Assembly (NCBI RefSeq): GCF_000003815.2
Contig: NC_049988.1
Coordinates: 19,781,335-19,845,334, forward strand
Direction of reading: 5' to 3'
DNA length: 64,000 nucleotides
Origin: Branchiostoma floridae
Lineage: Eukaryota > Chordata > Leptocardii > Amphioxiformes > Branchiostomatidae
Below, in pieces: positions 10,726-21,869 of this stretch. Made by a program: the position numbers and the translations under genes. The notes beneath the pieces were generated by a model that saw only the letters and a list, made by a program, of their open reading frames with translations, was not told the DNA's origin and did not search any database. How positions within the stretch are numbered: the stretch's first letter is position 1; each line of letters opens with the position of its first letter.

Positions 10726-11345
10726 GTGAGTGATTGAGTGAGTACGTAATTGATCATGTTTGAGTGGGTGAGTGAGTGATTGTGTAAATGAACGAATGGG
10801 TGAATGACCGATTAAATGAGGGTGAGGGTGAGTGAGTGAGAGTGAGTGAGTGAGTGAAAATGAGCGAGGGAGTGAGTAATTGAGTGACTGCCGATCAATT
10901 GAGTGAGGGTGAAAATGAGCGAATGGGTTAATGAGTGAGTAAATAAGTTAATAATTGAGTGAATGAGTGAGTGAGTCAGTGGCTGAGTTCCGGCTTTCCT
11001 GTGTGAAGCGTTGGAAGTGGATTAGGTGAGACCCATTTGTTTGAACCATCACAATCAATAAACTGCGGCGTCTGCTGTACACCAGTGGGAGGGTCTGAAA
11101 GGGTCTGAGTGAGTGAGTGAGTGAGTGAGTGAGTGAGTGAGTGAGTTACTGCATGGAAGAATGACCAATGAAGTGAGTGATGGTGAGTGAGTGAGAGTTA
11201 GTAGGTGAAAATGAGTAAGTGTGAGTGAGTGAGTGCCGATAATGTCAGTGAGGGTGAGTTTAAAATGAGTGAATTGCTTCTATAATGAGCGAGTGCATAA
11301 TTTAGTGATTGAGTGAATGAGTAAGTGAGTATGATGAGAGAGCGT
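10726..11345. repeat. GAGT-rich tetranucleotide minisatellite region
   Basis: Long runs of GAGTGAGTGAGTG, imperfect GAATGAGTGAGT and GTGAGGGTGAG alternate over about 600 bp, with the purest run around 11105-11145. The 100-bp duplicate at 11000-11103 is embedded in it. Non-coding. Confidence 0.9.
11000..11103. repeat. 100-bp duplicated segment, copy 2 (partner 10449-10550)
   Basis: Near-identical to copy 1. The flanking sequence on its right passes straight into (GAGT)n, suggesting that the tetranucleotide tract mediated the duplication. Confidence 0.8.
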
Positions 11346-11400
11346 GTGGGTAGGTGAATGTAGCGAAAGAACGAGTGATTGCCGGGTTAACTTGACGTAC

Positions 11401-11484
11401 CTGCTCTACCAGGACCGGTTCCTGCTGTTTATCAGGTGGCCTCTGCTGTCCCGGATGTTCCAAGGGTGGTCCGTCGGTTGGGAC
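11401..11484 (-). CDS. Internal exon, Pro/Gln-rich segment
   Basis: This is the cleanest splice evidence in the window. The acceptor is tttcttgtctatccctcgtcag| and the donor is GAGCAG|GTACGT. The exon is 84 bp, exactly 28 codons with phase 0 at both ends, matching the phase-0 end of the exon at 11973-12067. The residues are rich in Pro, Gln and acidic side chains (HPGQQRPPDKQQEPVLVEQ), which suggests a flexible linker or propeptide and not a folded domain. It lies just left of a GAGT-repeat region and follows the basic exon by about 490 bases. Product family unknown. Confidence 0.6.
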
Positions 11485-11972
11485 CTGACGAGGGATAGAC
11501 AAGAAATGTTTTAATCATAAAAAATTGAATAGTAAACCGTCATGAATGTTGCTTTTCCTACCGTTAGAATTCAGTTTCTGATTAGCTTTTGTAGATTGTA
11601 AGCCGGTTTGATCAACTACAGGAAGGTGTGCCTCTAAACATCACTTGCAGTTGTCCCCTTCGTGCAATAGAACAAGCCGCTGGAGTAATTATTAAAAGAC
11701 ATGAAACAAAAAAAAATAGTTTTGAAATTGCTTTCCTTACCAAAAACCTAAAATTGAAGAACTGAAAATGTTAAGTTTGAGCCTTTTCATCAAATACAGG
11801 AAGGGTGTATTCTAAACAACACTTGGTGCTAGTGTCGTAAAACTTTAGTCTGACATGTTTGGTGCATCATGACAAGCCACCGCCATGTGCCTACAAAGCA
11901 TGAATGCTGTTCAGGTTTATCATTACAAAAATCAATACTGATGCCTGTACAAATAGGAAAACTGATACAGAC

Positions 11973-12067
11973 CTGTTGTTGCGACACGGCTCCGTTCCGC
12001 CGTACCCGGCTCCGCACGGTCTCGCGTGGTTTGACGAGATTCAGGTCATCTGCAGACCTTGGGTTGG
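11973..12067 (-). CDS. Internal exon, basic segment with furin-like RVRR motif
   Basis: Read leftward, the acceptor is a pyrimidine tract ending ctttttcatttctgcag and the donor is CAACAG|GTCTGT. The 95-bp exon is two bases plus 31 codons with no stop, so it accepts the single base left by exon 1 (phase 1) and ends in phase 0. The residues are hydrophilic and basic, with VKPRETVRSRVRRNGAVSQQ. RSRVRR fits the proprotein-convertase consensus (R-X-R-R) and would lie soon after the signal peptide, as in secreted proproteins. A second AG at 12050 would shorten the exon by 18 bases in the same frame. The plus strand is also open here with AG and GT at its ends, but its donor (CAG|GTCATC) is weaker and no phase-matched plus-strand partner was found. 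Confidence 0.5.
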
Positions 12068-12349
12068 CTGCAGAAATGAAAAAGCCATTATGAACTTTGA
12101 ACTATTGCTGTTTTCACGTGTCTGTGAGGTTGAGTAATCACACCAACGTAGTGGTCCCTCAATCCTTGTAAAATGGGCAATAATTCGATGGGTTGTTTTT
12201 TTACTGCCTGTTAATGAAATGAATATCTACGTTGACTCTTTGCTATCACGTGTGCATGAGTGTCCATAGCAGTAGATCAGTAGTAGTAATAGTAAAGGCA
12301 CTCGTCGGTCTCGCAGGACCATGAGTAGTACTAATTCTACACAATGCAC
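12068..12349. other. Intron-side spacer
   Basis: Contains the pyrimidine tract of the exon at 11973-12067 and a short TAG/TAGTAG repeat near 12268. Part may be the 3' tail of the adjacent LINE fragment. Confidence 0.3.
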
Positions 12350-12554
12350 TTATTGTTTGTTTTTACGTTTTGAGCGTCTCTGTTCTGATGCAAGTCTCTG
12401 CTTTGCTTCCCCCCGTTTCAGTCCCTCCTTGACTTCCTGTTTCCATATAGTTCCGTTTGCTGCAAGTGACTCCCATGTGTTGATGGTCATGTCAAGGGCC
12501 TTTAAGTCCCGTTTGATAACATCTTTAAAACGTAGGTGGGGACGGTAGATCAGT
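12350..12554 (-). mobile_element. LINE remnant: C-terminal end of reverse-transcriptase ORF2
   Basis: The minus-strand frame reads RPHLRFKDVIKRDLKALDM, then TWESLAANGTIWKQEVKEG and a basic KR-rich end before the stop. The pattern (GRPxLRFKDVxKRDxKAL ... TWExxAxDRxxWRxxVxxGL) is the familiar carboxy-terminal tail of non-LTR retrotransposon ORF2 proteins in marine invertebrates. The catalytic domain is absent: the copy starts abruptly near 12554, as expected for 5' truncation on insertion. It sits in the putative first intron of the minus-strand gene, close upstream of the exon at 11973-12067. Confidence 0.8.
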
Positions 12555-12559
12555 AACCA

Positions 12560-13205
12560 TTGTAGAAGCCGCACGGACGAGCAATAATTCTAAGCGCAAC
12601 GAAAGAAAACGAAACAGACCCGAAATTGTGACCTGGTTCATTTGACCTCGCACCAATATCGCATAACGTTAATGCATATCAATTTCATCGGCCATATCGT
12701 GCGAAGTAGAAATCCATATCTAGGCGTGGAGTTTTTAATATCTCAACCTTGAAACATGACAGGGTAGGATTAGATCGTTGTTGTAATACAGCTCTGTGGT
12801 AAAGTCCTCTAAGCCGACGCGCGCTACAAATCGATATTTCATAGGACCAAAACTCGCTGGGAATGATCGATGCACTGCATTACCGTGGCAGTACTCCGTG
12901 TGTGGCTTTACTAGAGTTACATGCTGCTAACGTATCACGACATAGCGATACATAAACCCATTCACAAGATAACAGCTATAAAATGACCGATTCCCTAATG
13001 TATTCACTCTTGTTTTCTGAAGGCGTTAGACTGTAGCAATTCACCCTGATAATGTTATCAAGAAAGGCATCTCTTCTTTACGGTATACTGGATGCGATGT
13101 ATGGTTAAATGAATTCTAGATCTCAACCAAAGTACCTTTGAATCCATACAATCGAGTCTATGTTTTCATGCTCATTTGCGTGTGGATAACAGTAATCCTA
13201 ACTTT
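12560..13205. other. No recognisable feature
   Basis: Unique sequence. No splice-bounded frame seen. Confidence 0.35.
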
Positions 13206-13208
13206 TTT

Positions 13209-13740
13209 TATATAGAGAAATCGCAGCTACAAAAGCAGCCTATCACAGGCTGCTATCATGAATACCCTTCCTTTTATACTTGGTTACCCGGTAAGAACAA
13301 CCTATGGTTGAAAGAACTCTTATCACACATACTTTCAAATTCCTCCCCGTGAGTCTATTCTTAGACTAGTTTGTAAAAGGCCTGTAACATGGCGACAAAC
13401 GCAGCCTAACTTATGTTGTTATCATGTATACCCTTCCTTTTACACTGGGTTACTTTGAACAAACAACCTACAGTTGAAAGAACCTTATCACACATACTTT
13501 AACCCCCCCCCCCCCCTTCGAGTTGATTCTAGTTTGTACATGTGTGTATGAATGCTTGTAATGTAAACTTTCTATGGAGAAATTGTAGCCACTAACATAG
13601 CCTGTCTCAGGTTATTATCTTGCAAATAAACTTCTGATCATTCTTTTCAACTGGGTTACCCAATAAGAACAACATATGTTTGTAAGAAATCTTATCACAC
13701 GTACTTCCAGATCCCTCCACCTGAGTTGATTCTCGTTGGT
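13209..13740. repeat. Three-unit tandem array, period about 175-180 bp
   Basis: Units begin near 13209, 13389 and 13566. They share ATACCCTTCCTTTTAYACT, GGTTACCCRRTAAGAACAAC and CTTATCACACATACTT. Unit 2 contains a run of C at about 13502. Unit 3 is the most diverged. Confidence 0.8.
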
Positions 13741-14012
13741 AACAGGCGTGCAACCCGACCTGACGGTGACAGATTACGTTCTCAGCGTTGCCGTTTGATT
13801 AGAAGCCTGCATCACGGACGGGAGGCGTTCAATCTCCCGATGAAACAAATCCCTCGCCACGCGCTGCAATCAGGAGAGTGGGGAGTCGTGTTCGCGGGAA
13901 TCTATCTCCGCACCTCCGCTTGTAAGTTAATCAGAAGTAATAGGCATGGAGCCGCGGGATTCGGTGTTATTTCCTCATCATGACGTGCGAAGGGCAGGCG
14001 TAATTATACTCC
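13741..14012. other. GC-rich unique segment
   Basis: An open plus-strand frame (13726-13983) exists but has no recognisable motif and its start overlaps the array edge. I do not call it a gene. Confidence 0.25.
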
Positions 14013-14121
14013 TAAAAGTCAAGAGTATTCTCCTAGACTATAAACTTTTGTGAGTTGATGAGATGGCTTTAGTACAGACAAGAAGATGATACGCTTCACG
14101 TATGAAATATACAGTACTTAA

Positions 14122-14155
14122 GGTGGTATCTCACTGCACTTGGGGCACCGGTGTA
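14122..14155. mobile_element. Terminal fragment of the palindromic TTAA MITE
   Basis: TTAA followed by GGTGGTATCTCACTGCACTT and GGGGCACCGGTG matches the terminus of the complete copy at 14330-14581. The rest of the element is missing, so this is a truncated or recombined end. Confidence 0.7.
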
Positions 14156-14329
14156 GTTCTACAAGACTAGTCAAGATGTCCTCCACGACTATAAACTTTC
14201 TTGAGCTATCGACATAACTTTAGTACAGACAGGTAGATGATACGCTTCACTGTTGAAACATAAGTACTAGTTCTAGAAGAAGAATACTAATTCGTTATTG
14301 TAAGCTAGTAATAATATATATACACTTAA

Positions 14330-14581
14330 GGTGATACCTCACTGCACTTGGGGCACGGTGAGGCAAAAATGCGGGGTTCGTTCACTGTGGCACAGTTGTG
14401 TTATTTTAGCGGATACTTTATGATTTAGATATTGCGTAACATGCAAGTGTAAGATTTAGAACACAACAAAATACACAAAATATAAGAAAACACGTTTTTC
14501 ATTTCGGAAATTCGTTGAGTATCTTTCGAACCCCGCTGTGCCACACCGGTACCAGTGCCGCACATGCAGTGAGACACCATC
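14330..14581. mobile_element. Palindromic MITE flanked by TTAA on both sides
   Basis: TTAA at 14326-14329 and 14582-14585 brackets 252 bp. The left end GGTGATACCTCACTGCACTT and right end TGCAGTGAGACACCATC are inverted repeats. The interior matches 3507-3759 (GGGGTTCGTTCACTG, ATTGCGTAACATGCAAGTG, TTGAGTATCTTTCGAACCCC). The TTAA target suggests mobilisation by a piggyBac- or Kolobok-type transposase. Confidence 0.8.
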
Positions 14582-14750
14582 TTAATTTCAACAAGTCAAG
14601 AGTGTCCTCCAAGACTATAAACTTTTGTGAGTTAATGAGATAGCTTCAGTACAGACAGGAAGATGATACGCTTCACTGTTGAAATATGCAGTGCTTAGTT
14701 CCACAAGGAGAATGCTAATTCGTCATTGTAAGCTAGTAATAACATAAAGG

Positions 14751-15629
14751 TGGCAAGATTGATAAGTGGATTTCATGAGCACATGTTGGCATGTAAGTTA
14801 TATTAAAGATTTATTCTAAATGTACATAGAAAGACATTTCAGTGTAGACACAATATCTTCAAGTGGGTTAGTATCAATGTTTCAAACTCTACTTCATATG
14901 TTGATAAATCGAAATATGCTTAATTATTGATGAATATTCGACTATAAGACGATAAGACTCTAATATTAAGTGAATATATGGCATTACGTTTCTGTGTTTC
15001 TGTGTAATTAAACTGCATAATCATATTTCATATATACATATAATATATCCTGAATATAATCATTTTAAGTTACATTTACACTTACATACCAGATCGTTGA
15101 CTCATATGGTTATTAAGCAGGAACAGATAAATGTTTGACCGATTTTTTGTAGTCGCAAATTCCTGTCAAATTGTGTCGCAGGTAGATTTATGACTGATCA
15201 TTCTGAATATTGCTTTGAAATGTACAAATATTATTGTGGTTTCTGATATGTTTACTCTCATAGGGATAACTCATTGTTCTTTTAAGTGAATATCATCATC
15301 TAGGAGATTTCTAGTCTGATCATCACAAATCGTGGCAAATTTGTAACGTGTCAGGATGTTTCTTCTATGCCATAATGTATTTGATGTACTTTGGAAACTA
15401 TTTGAGTATGGATGAGGACTTTCTGCTACCTTGAATGTCCAAAGCAAATAACATTGTGCGCGCCTAAGGACGCAATCCCCGGTCAAAAGGCTGTTTCTGA
15501 AGCTTGAACCGTAACCTTTCCAAAAGCCGTTATCACATCGTGCCATAATGCCAACAGCTTTATCTAACCATCTCCGTTCCGCCTTTGGTACACAGCCGGA
15601 AGAAATTTGACTTGGTCTGAAGTAAACTT
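14751..15629. other. AT-rich sequence; no clear gene
   Basis: A minus-strand 129-codon frame at 15271-15660 covers part of it but has no recognisable domain. Its segment at 15480-15620 resembles 16378-16500 at the nucleotide level, so it is more likely old repeat sequence. Confidence 0.35.
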
Positions 15630-15976
15630 TCAAACACACTGGGCAAGTTACTTTCCACACATGATTATCGAGTGGAACAGTCTACCGAATCACCTAGTAG
15701 ATGCCGCATCTGTATGGCATTTTAAATTTGAGGTATCCAAGCATTACAGTTACCCTAACTTTACACAACTGTAGGCCGATAAATGTCAGACTTTATTTTT
15801 TAACATCATGTCAACATGTATTTTGCACTTCAAATCTTTGTTTTTCATGCACCATTATTGTTACAATCACCACCTCCAATATTAATTAATGGTGATAGGG
15901 TAAAATTTCACTCCCTGAGCATTATGCCCAGCTTTCATCAGCACAATACTCTATAGATATAGATGTAGATGTGGTC
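15630..15976 (+). mobile_element. 5'-truncated LINE: ORF2 end plus 3' UTR
   Basis: The plus-strand frame reads SYFPHMIIEWNSLPNHLVDA, then SVWHFKFEVSKH and a stop at about 15777. This matches the SFFPRTIxEWNSLPxxVVxAxSLxxFKxxL signature that ends many CR1/Jockey-type and related ORF2 proteins. After about 190 bp of 3' UTR the copy ends in the microsatellite-like TATAGATATAGATGTAGATG, a typical LINE tail. No reverse-transcriptase domain remains. Confidence 0.75.
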
Positions 15977-16169
15977 ATGAGGTACGACAGCCTGCCAGTA
16001 CATTTAGCCGTCACAAGTCGAATATTCCATTGTAATTTATAAACTATTCTACCTATCAATAGACAATTTATACTTGAATCTGGATTATTTAGGCAAAGAA
16101 ATGTATTCAGTTTACTCTTCGAAAGAAGAGTTGATATATATGCATAACTGGGAATTTACGGTCACATAA

Positions 16170-16500
16170 GTTAAAGGTTTGTTCTGAACGCCAGTCAAGT
16201 TTTAAGCGTAACCCCTTACTGCAGTTATCAGTTCTTTTTCTAAATAATCCAACATCCGGTCCTTTGATTTTTTTTAAGGTCCGGTTTTCCCGATTCAACA
16301 ATAACAAAAAAAAAGTTTTGTACCCACCCTATTTGCTAGGCATGACTATACAGACTATGCAGTCGCGTAAGTCTTGGGTTAAAGGGCTGTTCTCAACGCC
16401 AGTCAAGCTTTAAGTGTAACCTCCTTAGCAGCAGTTATCACCTCCTGCCCCCATCGCCATCAGGCTTATCTGACCTCAACCTTCTGTGCACCAGACGGGA
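16170..16500. repeat. Two-unit diverged duplication
   Basis: GTTCTGAACGCCAGTCAAGT near 16182 and GTTCTCAACGCCAGTCAAGC near 16389 begin related blocks that continue with TTTAAGYGTAACC and GCAGTTATCA. The second block also resembles 15480-15620. The origin is unknown. Confidence 0.6.
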
Positions 16501-18980
16501 AAAGTCTAAAGTGGTCACGCTAAATGACAGTCCGCCGCAGGGTGAGTGTCTTCACGCCTGTCTTATCGCCTTAAACGTCGCTCAGAACCACGTCATCGGC
16601 CCCTCACATCCGGCAGCTTTCCTCCACAGTGATGAAAGGTTTGACACGTTGGAGTAAACCTGACAACGTGCGGAAATGAACTTCATGAATTATTCCCACT
16701 TCAACCTTTACGTGAAGCATTACTGGCGGATTTTCCAAAATGTCGCGAGTTTTAGGTCAGAACGTTCGGGTAAGATTCAATGTCATATCAGTTTACGTCT
16801 TACCAACAGCTGTCGAATGGAACGTCATGGCTTAAAGTCATGGAAATGGATCCGGAATTCTTTTTGATGTTTCGAACGCTGACTGTTAATGTGATGGTTA
16901 GTCGTTATTGAAATTGAAAATAAGAATGATAAACTGTGATTTAACTTTACGTCAAACGTACATCTGTTGAATAGAGCTTAATGGGTAAAAGTCACCCAAG
17001 TGGAATACTTTGAGTTTGTTGATGTTTCGACAGCCGATTGTCAAGGTTATTCGGTGATGAAATTGGAAACAAGATGGATAAACTGTGTAACATTCCTTTG
17101 AGATCCATTCTTCATTTGATTTTTTTTTCAAAATATGTTACCATGACGTTGTTGCTATCATAAGAAGCTCGTAACTTTTTATACTTTGTCATGAAAGTTT
17201 GCTGACTTATCGCTGACTTGACTGATAAATGAGCGCATCGACACGCAGAACTTTGTCATCATGGCTTCGCTAGCCAAGCTGGATATGAAGATTACACATT
17301 CCTCTTCTTGATGTATGACACGAGGCGTGTTCCGTCGCCATAACCCATGTACGGACCAACCCATCAGGTAATCCCTGGTCGTTTCGTGCCTTGTCAAATT
17401 TCAATCGATGTAGTGATATGGACCGCTCCCTGGGGCGGCCGTGGACATGCCGGTGGCGCCTATGGTAGCAGAACACAGTATTTATTCACGCCCCGTGGTC
17501 TGTGACGCGGGGATATGTACGGAAAATATCCATTTAAATCTCGGGCAGAATCTTATGTGAGAGTCAGCTAAGTGTTAGCTGTGTTGTGTGGTGCACGAAT
17601 ACGAAGACTTAGAGGCTGTATAACTTGGAGTATTAAGTTTTGCCAGTTTGTGTATAACTGCGCATACGCGACAACCTTTCGGGGTGATTTCAGTGCAGTT
17701 CAGATGACCTCCGCGGAAGAGCGTCAGTTCATAGTAGGTCGGAAAAAAGCAATTCTCTGACAAATTTTGCAACATAAAACTTGAAATATCCGTTTTTTCG
17801 TACTTCTCTAATGCTCTTTACCATGTTGTTTCTTCACGAAGTACCTAACTATAGAAATCCTCTACAAAGGGCACGCATGTTTTTTTTGCAATCTTACGAG
17901 ACCCATTGCAGCCACGCACCCTGATGTGGTCAGGCAGCTGTTTAGACATCATGGTCAAATCTTCTCTGTAGGGTAGCACTCAATACAAAATCGGGAGTAA
18001 TGTGGCTCAGCAAATGACTGGAAGCCTCTCTCCGTATATGGTCAAAATTGTCGATAGCGACCTTTCTTTGTACTTGCAGCAAATGGTCACATACGCAGGT
18101 GGTCACTGTAGATGGGATTCTGAGAGGTTTGGTCAATGGGAAAAACGTATCCAAAGTGCGTCTTGTAAATGGCCTCAATTGCCAGGTCCAAATACAGAGG
18201 TGATCACTGGTGCTTGAGACTTGTCAATAAGTGAAACCTTCACAACTTTGCAAGTAACATCAAGCAAACCACAAGAAAAAAGGAACGAGTTATCAGAGAT
18301 TGTAAGTATAATATCCATGACCATTACCGTCATTTATCAACGTAATATTAAGCGAGACTTGTGAAATTAAAGATCGTACCATTGATAAGATAATCTATGG
18401 TCTGACAGCTCGCTGTAGCGGTTCCTATATCATGAAGCATCTGCCATTAATCAATAGATTTATAAAGATTTCTGAAGTTTGTAGAGATCCTCATCAGCTA
18501 GGCCTGCGCGTCATCCATCAATACATTTACTAAGAAGATTTTTATATTAAAGATGATGCTATTGATAAGGTTATTTATGGTCGTATTGCTAGTTGCAGGA
18601 GTTCGCATTCTGTAAAGTATCTACCATTTATCAACTAGTAAATTAAAGATCGGATCTCTGATAAAGGGATCACCACAGCTTGTTAATACTGCACATACGT
18701 CCTTACATACCTGGCATGCCCTAATTGACAGTGTTTTGGATCCTGCTTGGAGTGCCTTCACGTTTACGATAAGTTTCCATTCTCCATAAGAGGCATTCCA
18801 TTTTGCGAGTTCTATTGCTTTTTTTGAAGAACGTTATCATATGTCAAATAGCTTTAGCATGTCCAACTACAATGTCCAAGCTACAATGTAATAAAAGGGA
18901 GTATATAACAGTGACTCGACTCCGTTAGAAGCCAGCTGAGCTATGTCAGTCCCTTGTGCCGAGGTTTACTGCTCATTGTA
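16501..18980. other. No recognisable feature
   Basis: Unique sequence with small diverged duplicated phrases (for example GATGTTTCGA near 16866 and 17022). No splice-bounded frames or identifiable elements. Confidence 0.35.
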
Positions 18981-18983
18981 AAA

Positions 18984-19771
18984 TCGTTCCAGTTATATAC
19001 ATGTGAACTATGTGCGATAAAGGCTATTTAGCATGTTCGGACCAAGTGCCGATCATCTAAGTGTTTTAGTGTTCTAAAAAGGACTTTTCCAAAGTCAGTA
19101 ACCTCCCGTAGACAGTTTCCGTACGTGTGTAATAAAACTCGCCACTCCGGAGTGACGCACACCTCCCAGGTTCTCCCGGTTCATTGCCTTATATACATGT
19201 AAAGTTTGTAAGATAAAGGTTTTTTGTTTAGCGTGTTCGGACAGAGTACGGATCATCTAATTGTTTGAGTGTTCTTAAGAGGAGTTTCTAAAGTCAGTAA
19301 CCTCCCGTAGACAGTTTCCGTACGTGTGTAATAAAACTCGCCACTCCGGAGTGACGCACACCTCCCAGGTTCTCCCGGTTCATTGCCTTATATACATGTA
19401 AAGTTTGTAAGATAAAGGTTTTTTGTTTAGCGTGTTCGGACAGAGTACGGATCATCTAAGTGTTTGGGTGTTCTTAAGAGGAGTTTCTAAAGTCGGTAAC
19501 CTCCCGTAGACAGTGTCTGTACGTGTGTAATAAAACTCGCCACTCCGGAGTGACGCACACCTCCCAGGTTCTCCCGGTTCATTGCCTTATATACATGCAA
19601 AGTTTGTAAGATAAAGGTTTTTTGTTTAGCGTGTTCGGACAGAGTACGGATCATCTAAGTGTTTGAGTGTTCTTAAGAGGAGTTTCTAAAGTCAGTAACC
19701 TCCCGTAGACAGTGTCTGTACGTGTGTAATAAAACTCGCCACTCCGGAGTGACGCGCGCCTCCCAGGTTCT
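18984..19771. repeat. 199-bp satellite, four units, highly homogeneous
   Basis: GGTTCATTGCCTTATATACA recurs at 19178, 19377 and 19576, a spacing of exactly 199 bp. A more diverged unit lies to the left from about 18984. Shared landmarks are GTGTTCGGACAGAGTACGGA, CCTCCCGTAGACAGTTTCCG and the palindromic CACTCCGGAGTG. Units 2-4 differ at only a handful of positions, implying recent amplification or gene conversion. No long frame persists through it. Confidence 0.95.
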
Positions 19772-20125
19772 CCCGGACCGGCGGCGTGATGTATGAACTC
19801 TCGCGTGAACTTCCTGACCTTTACGAGATAGGTTTGGCAAGTCGATTCATTGTTCCGGCGTTCCCGGAGCAGAGGGACGGGTAAGCATGCACGATGGGTT
19901 GTAAACACGCGCTGGTGGGAGAGGAATACTGATAAAGCACGGCGGGACGTGTCTGGAGACGTATTAGTGGGAAGAACGCCGTGTGGGGCCGATGGCTTGC
20001 TTTGTCTAGCTGGCAGGATCCGGAGATCGTCAGTAGAAATCATTAGATTTTTATACCCCTTCTCTGAAAATTTCCAATTTCGAAAAAGAATCTTAAGCTG
20101 GGAATCTAGTCATTCAGTTTAGGTA
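19772..20125. other. GC-rich segment with open frames on both strands
   Basis: It follows the satellite directly. The minus strand is open from 20043 into the array and the plus strand from 19850 to 20122. The overlapping Arg/Ser-rich frames look like by-products of GC richness. Neither shows a known motif or convincing splice sites. Confidence 0.3.
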
Positions 20126-20129
20126 AAGG

Positions 20130-20245
20130 ATATTCATACATCCATACATTCATTCGTTCTTTCACTTCAATCATCCATCCACCCATCCATGTTTGTAAAT
20201 GCATGTATATATGTTCTTATCTCTATCAATCAATCTATCTAATGC
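20130..20245. repeat. Short ATTC/ATCC tetranucleotide-like tract
   Basis: CATACATTCATTCGTTC, CATCCATCCACCCATCCATG and ATCAATCAATCTATCTA are imperfect microsatellite runs. Confidence 0.7.
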
Positions 20246-20689
20246 TTAACTGTATTGTATTGGAAAAACAAAGGCTGGCGCGAAAAGGAAGCTCCTGAAT
20301 ATGGACATGGAAATAAGGGAGGAATATCATATCCTATTATTCCACGAAACAATCATGTTCATTATAAGTTTCAGTAAGTCTTACAATGTCTCCAGAATAT
20401 TAAACTTCTTAAACACTAGAGTCTCAGATGTAAAGTTTGTTCTTCTACGAAGTTTTCGAACTTTGTTCATTTGAACAGTTTCAACCTTCAAGTATCCTTA
20501 TCTTGAAACTGATTCTGTCTGAGACGGCTGGCGAAAGTGGAACCAGCACACAGGAAATGAAAGTCTGGAGGTCAACAAAGGGGTCATTTTCAGCTGGACG
20601 GCCACGGTTTGAGCTTGTTTTCCAATAAGATTGGCAAACTGAGATCGGTAGTATCAAGACGTCACACCGCTGTGGAAGATTCACAAAAG

Positions 20690-21370
20690 AAAAAGTTCGA
20701 GAAAGTAGATAGAATATACAGGAAGTATACGACCATTTGTCACGGGGAGGATCTTATTCTCATGGTAGAAAACAACTTGCTCATGTAGATCAACCTGTAA
20801 CCTGAAGTATCAGAATTACAAATCTGCTGTACGGTAGTCGGGAAAAAAATCATGAAAGAGGGTGTGTATTACAGAGAGTAAATGACCATGGGCATGGGTA
20901 ACAGATAAATTCTTGTCCTGATGTACCTTTAGTTATTTGATAAATAAGGTTTCATCCCGATATTCGTGGTTCAAACATGTTTCAGAAAGATCATTAGAGA
21001 AAGGGAGGATCAATTACAGGAAACGAACGGGCACGGATGGCCCAAAAGGTGATGTCATGATGGACCAAAACAAGTGAGTTCATTTACTAACAAATATGGT
21101 CAGTCAAAGACCTGTCGAAGATCTTAAAACTATCGCTTAAGTTAAGGATGAGACAAAGTCACTCCAATAGAAATCATCGCTTCTGGTCAGCGAAAGGATC
21201 TTCCCATAACGGACGATCAGCTTGAATTGCTTCCCTATAAATGTGTCAGCTCGTGATCTGAAGCTTGATGATCTAAGAAATGTTGCTTAAGATTCAGAAT
21301 GACCATCGGAGATGCTGAAGATAATCTACAGGAATTGATCGTTCACAGTTCAAGGGAAAGGTCTGGTCCT
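20690..21370. repeat. Weak, highly diverged tandem repeats
   Basis: Blocks near 20690, 20845, 20990 and 21310 each carry versions of GARAAAGRNAGR...TACAGGAA followed by a CATGG/CACGG phrase, with a spacing of about 150 bp or its multiple. The similarity is low and judged by eye. Confidence 0.4.
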
Positions 21371-21399
21371 AATGGATCACAACTGCCGCAAACATGTCT

Positions 21400-21865
21400 G
21401 AAACCGAACCTTTTCCCATCAAAATAAAAGTTTATGCCATGTTGAGCTGACTTTTTGACCTTTAGATTGGTTGTCCATAAGAGCTGGCTCGTGTCGGTGC
21501 GTAGTGTCGAATGACTGAATGGCTGGCGGGCATGGCATCGACGTCCTACGCGTCCGTTACCTGGCTAGACGTTAAATGTGTTCTTGGCCAAGGCCGACAA
21601 CACGACATTCCATCTTTTCTCTCTCCATTGAGGTGTAGACATGGTTACCTGAATTTGGTGGGTAAAAGGAGAGGGATGGGATCCGCCTTCCAATACCGTG
21701 CATTGAACACAGTGGATATCAACCCATTGCCCCCGAGTCATTTAAAAGTCTATTGGACTACCTTATAATCTTTTTCACGTGAAAATACTGCCCTTTTGTC
21801 ATAGCTGTCCTTTTCAAGCCTTAAACACGTTTGGTAACTGCTTCTGTTGGAACCCACTGATGGAT
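21400..21865. other. No recognisable feature
   Basis: Unique sequence. A plus-strand frame at 21511-21768 has no motif that I recognise. Confidence 0.3.
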
Positions 21866-21869
21866 TGTG

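Larger units (their letters stand above)
14013..14750. repeat. Three-unit tandem array interrupted by a MITE
   Basis: Units at about 14013-14117, 14168-14325 and 14593-14750 share GACTATAAACTTTTGTGAGTT, TTTAGTACAGACAGG, AGATGATACGCTTCAC and TTGTAAGCTAGTAATAA. A full MITE separates units 2 and 3, and a MITE end fragment separates units 1 and 2. Confidence 0.85.

Noticed and set aside
11971-12044. Plus-strand reading of the exon at 11973-12067 (frame with HGSVPPYPAPHGLAWFDEIQ)
   Set aside because: Its donor is weak and it has no phase-matched plus-strand neighbour, whereas the minus-strand reading fits three other exons in phase.
14515-14545. tRNA T-arm-like TTCGAACCCC inside a MITE
   Set aside because: No matching acceptor, D or anticodon arms; it is part of the MITE's palindrome. 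No tRNA or rRNA gene was found anywhere in the window.
15271-15660. 129-codon minus-strand frame with two CxxC-like cysteines
   Set aside because: Antisense to and overlapping the LINE tail, and similar in nucleotides to a neighbouring non-coding duplicate; no zinc-binding pattern is complete.
19651-20043. 130-codon minus-strand frame
   Set aside because: Half of it is satellite sequence and the rest is a GC-rich block open in several frames.
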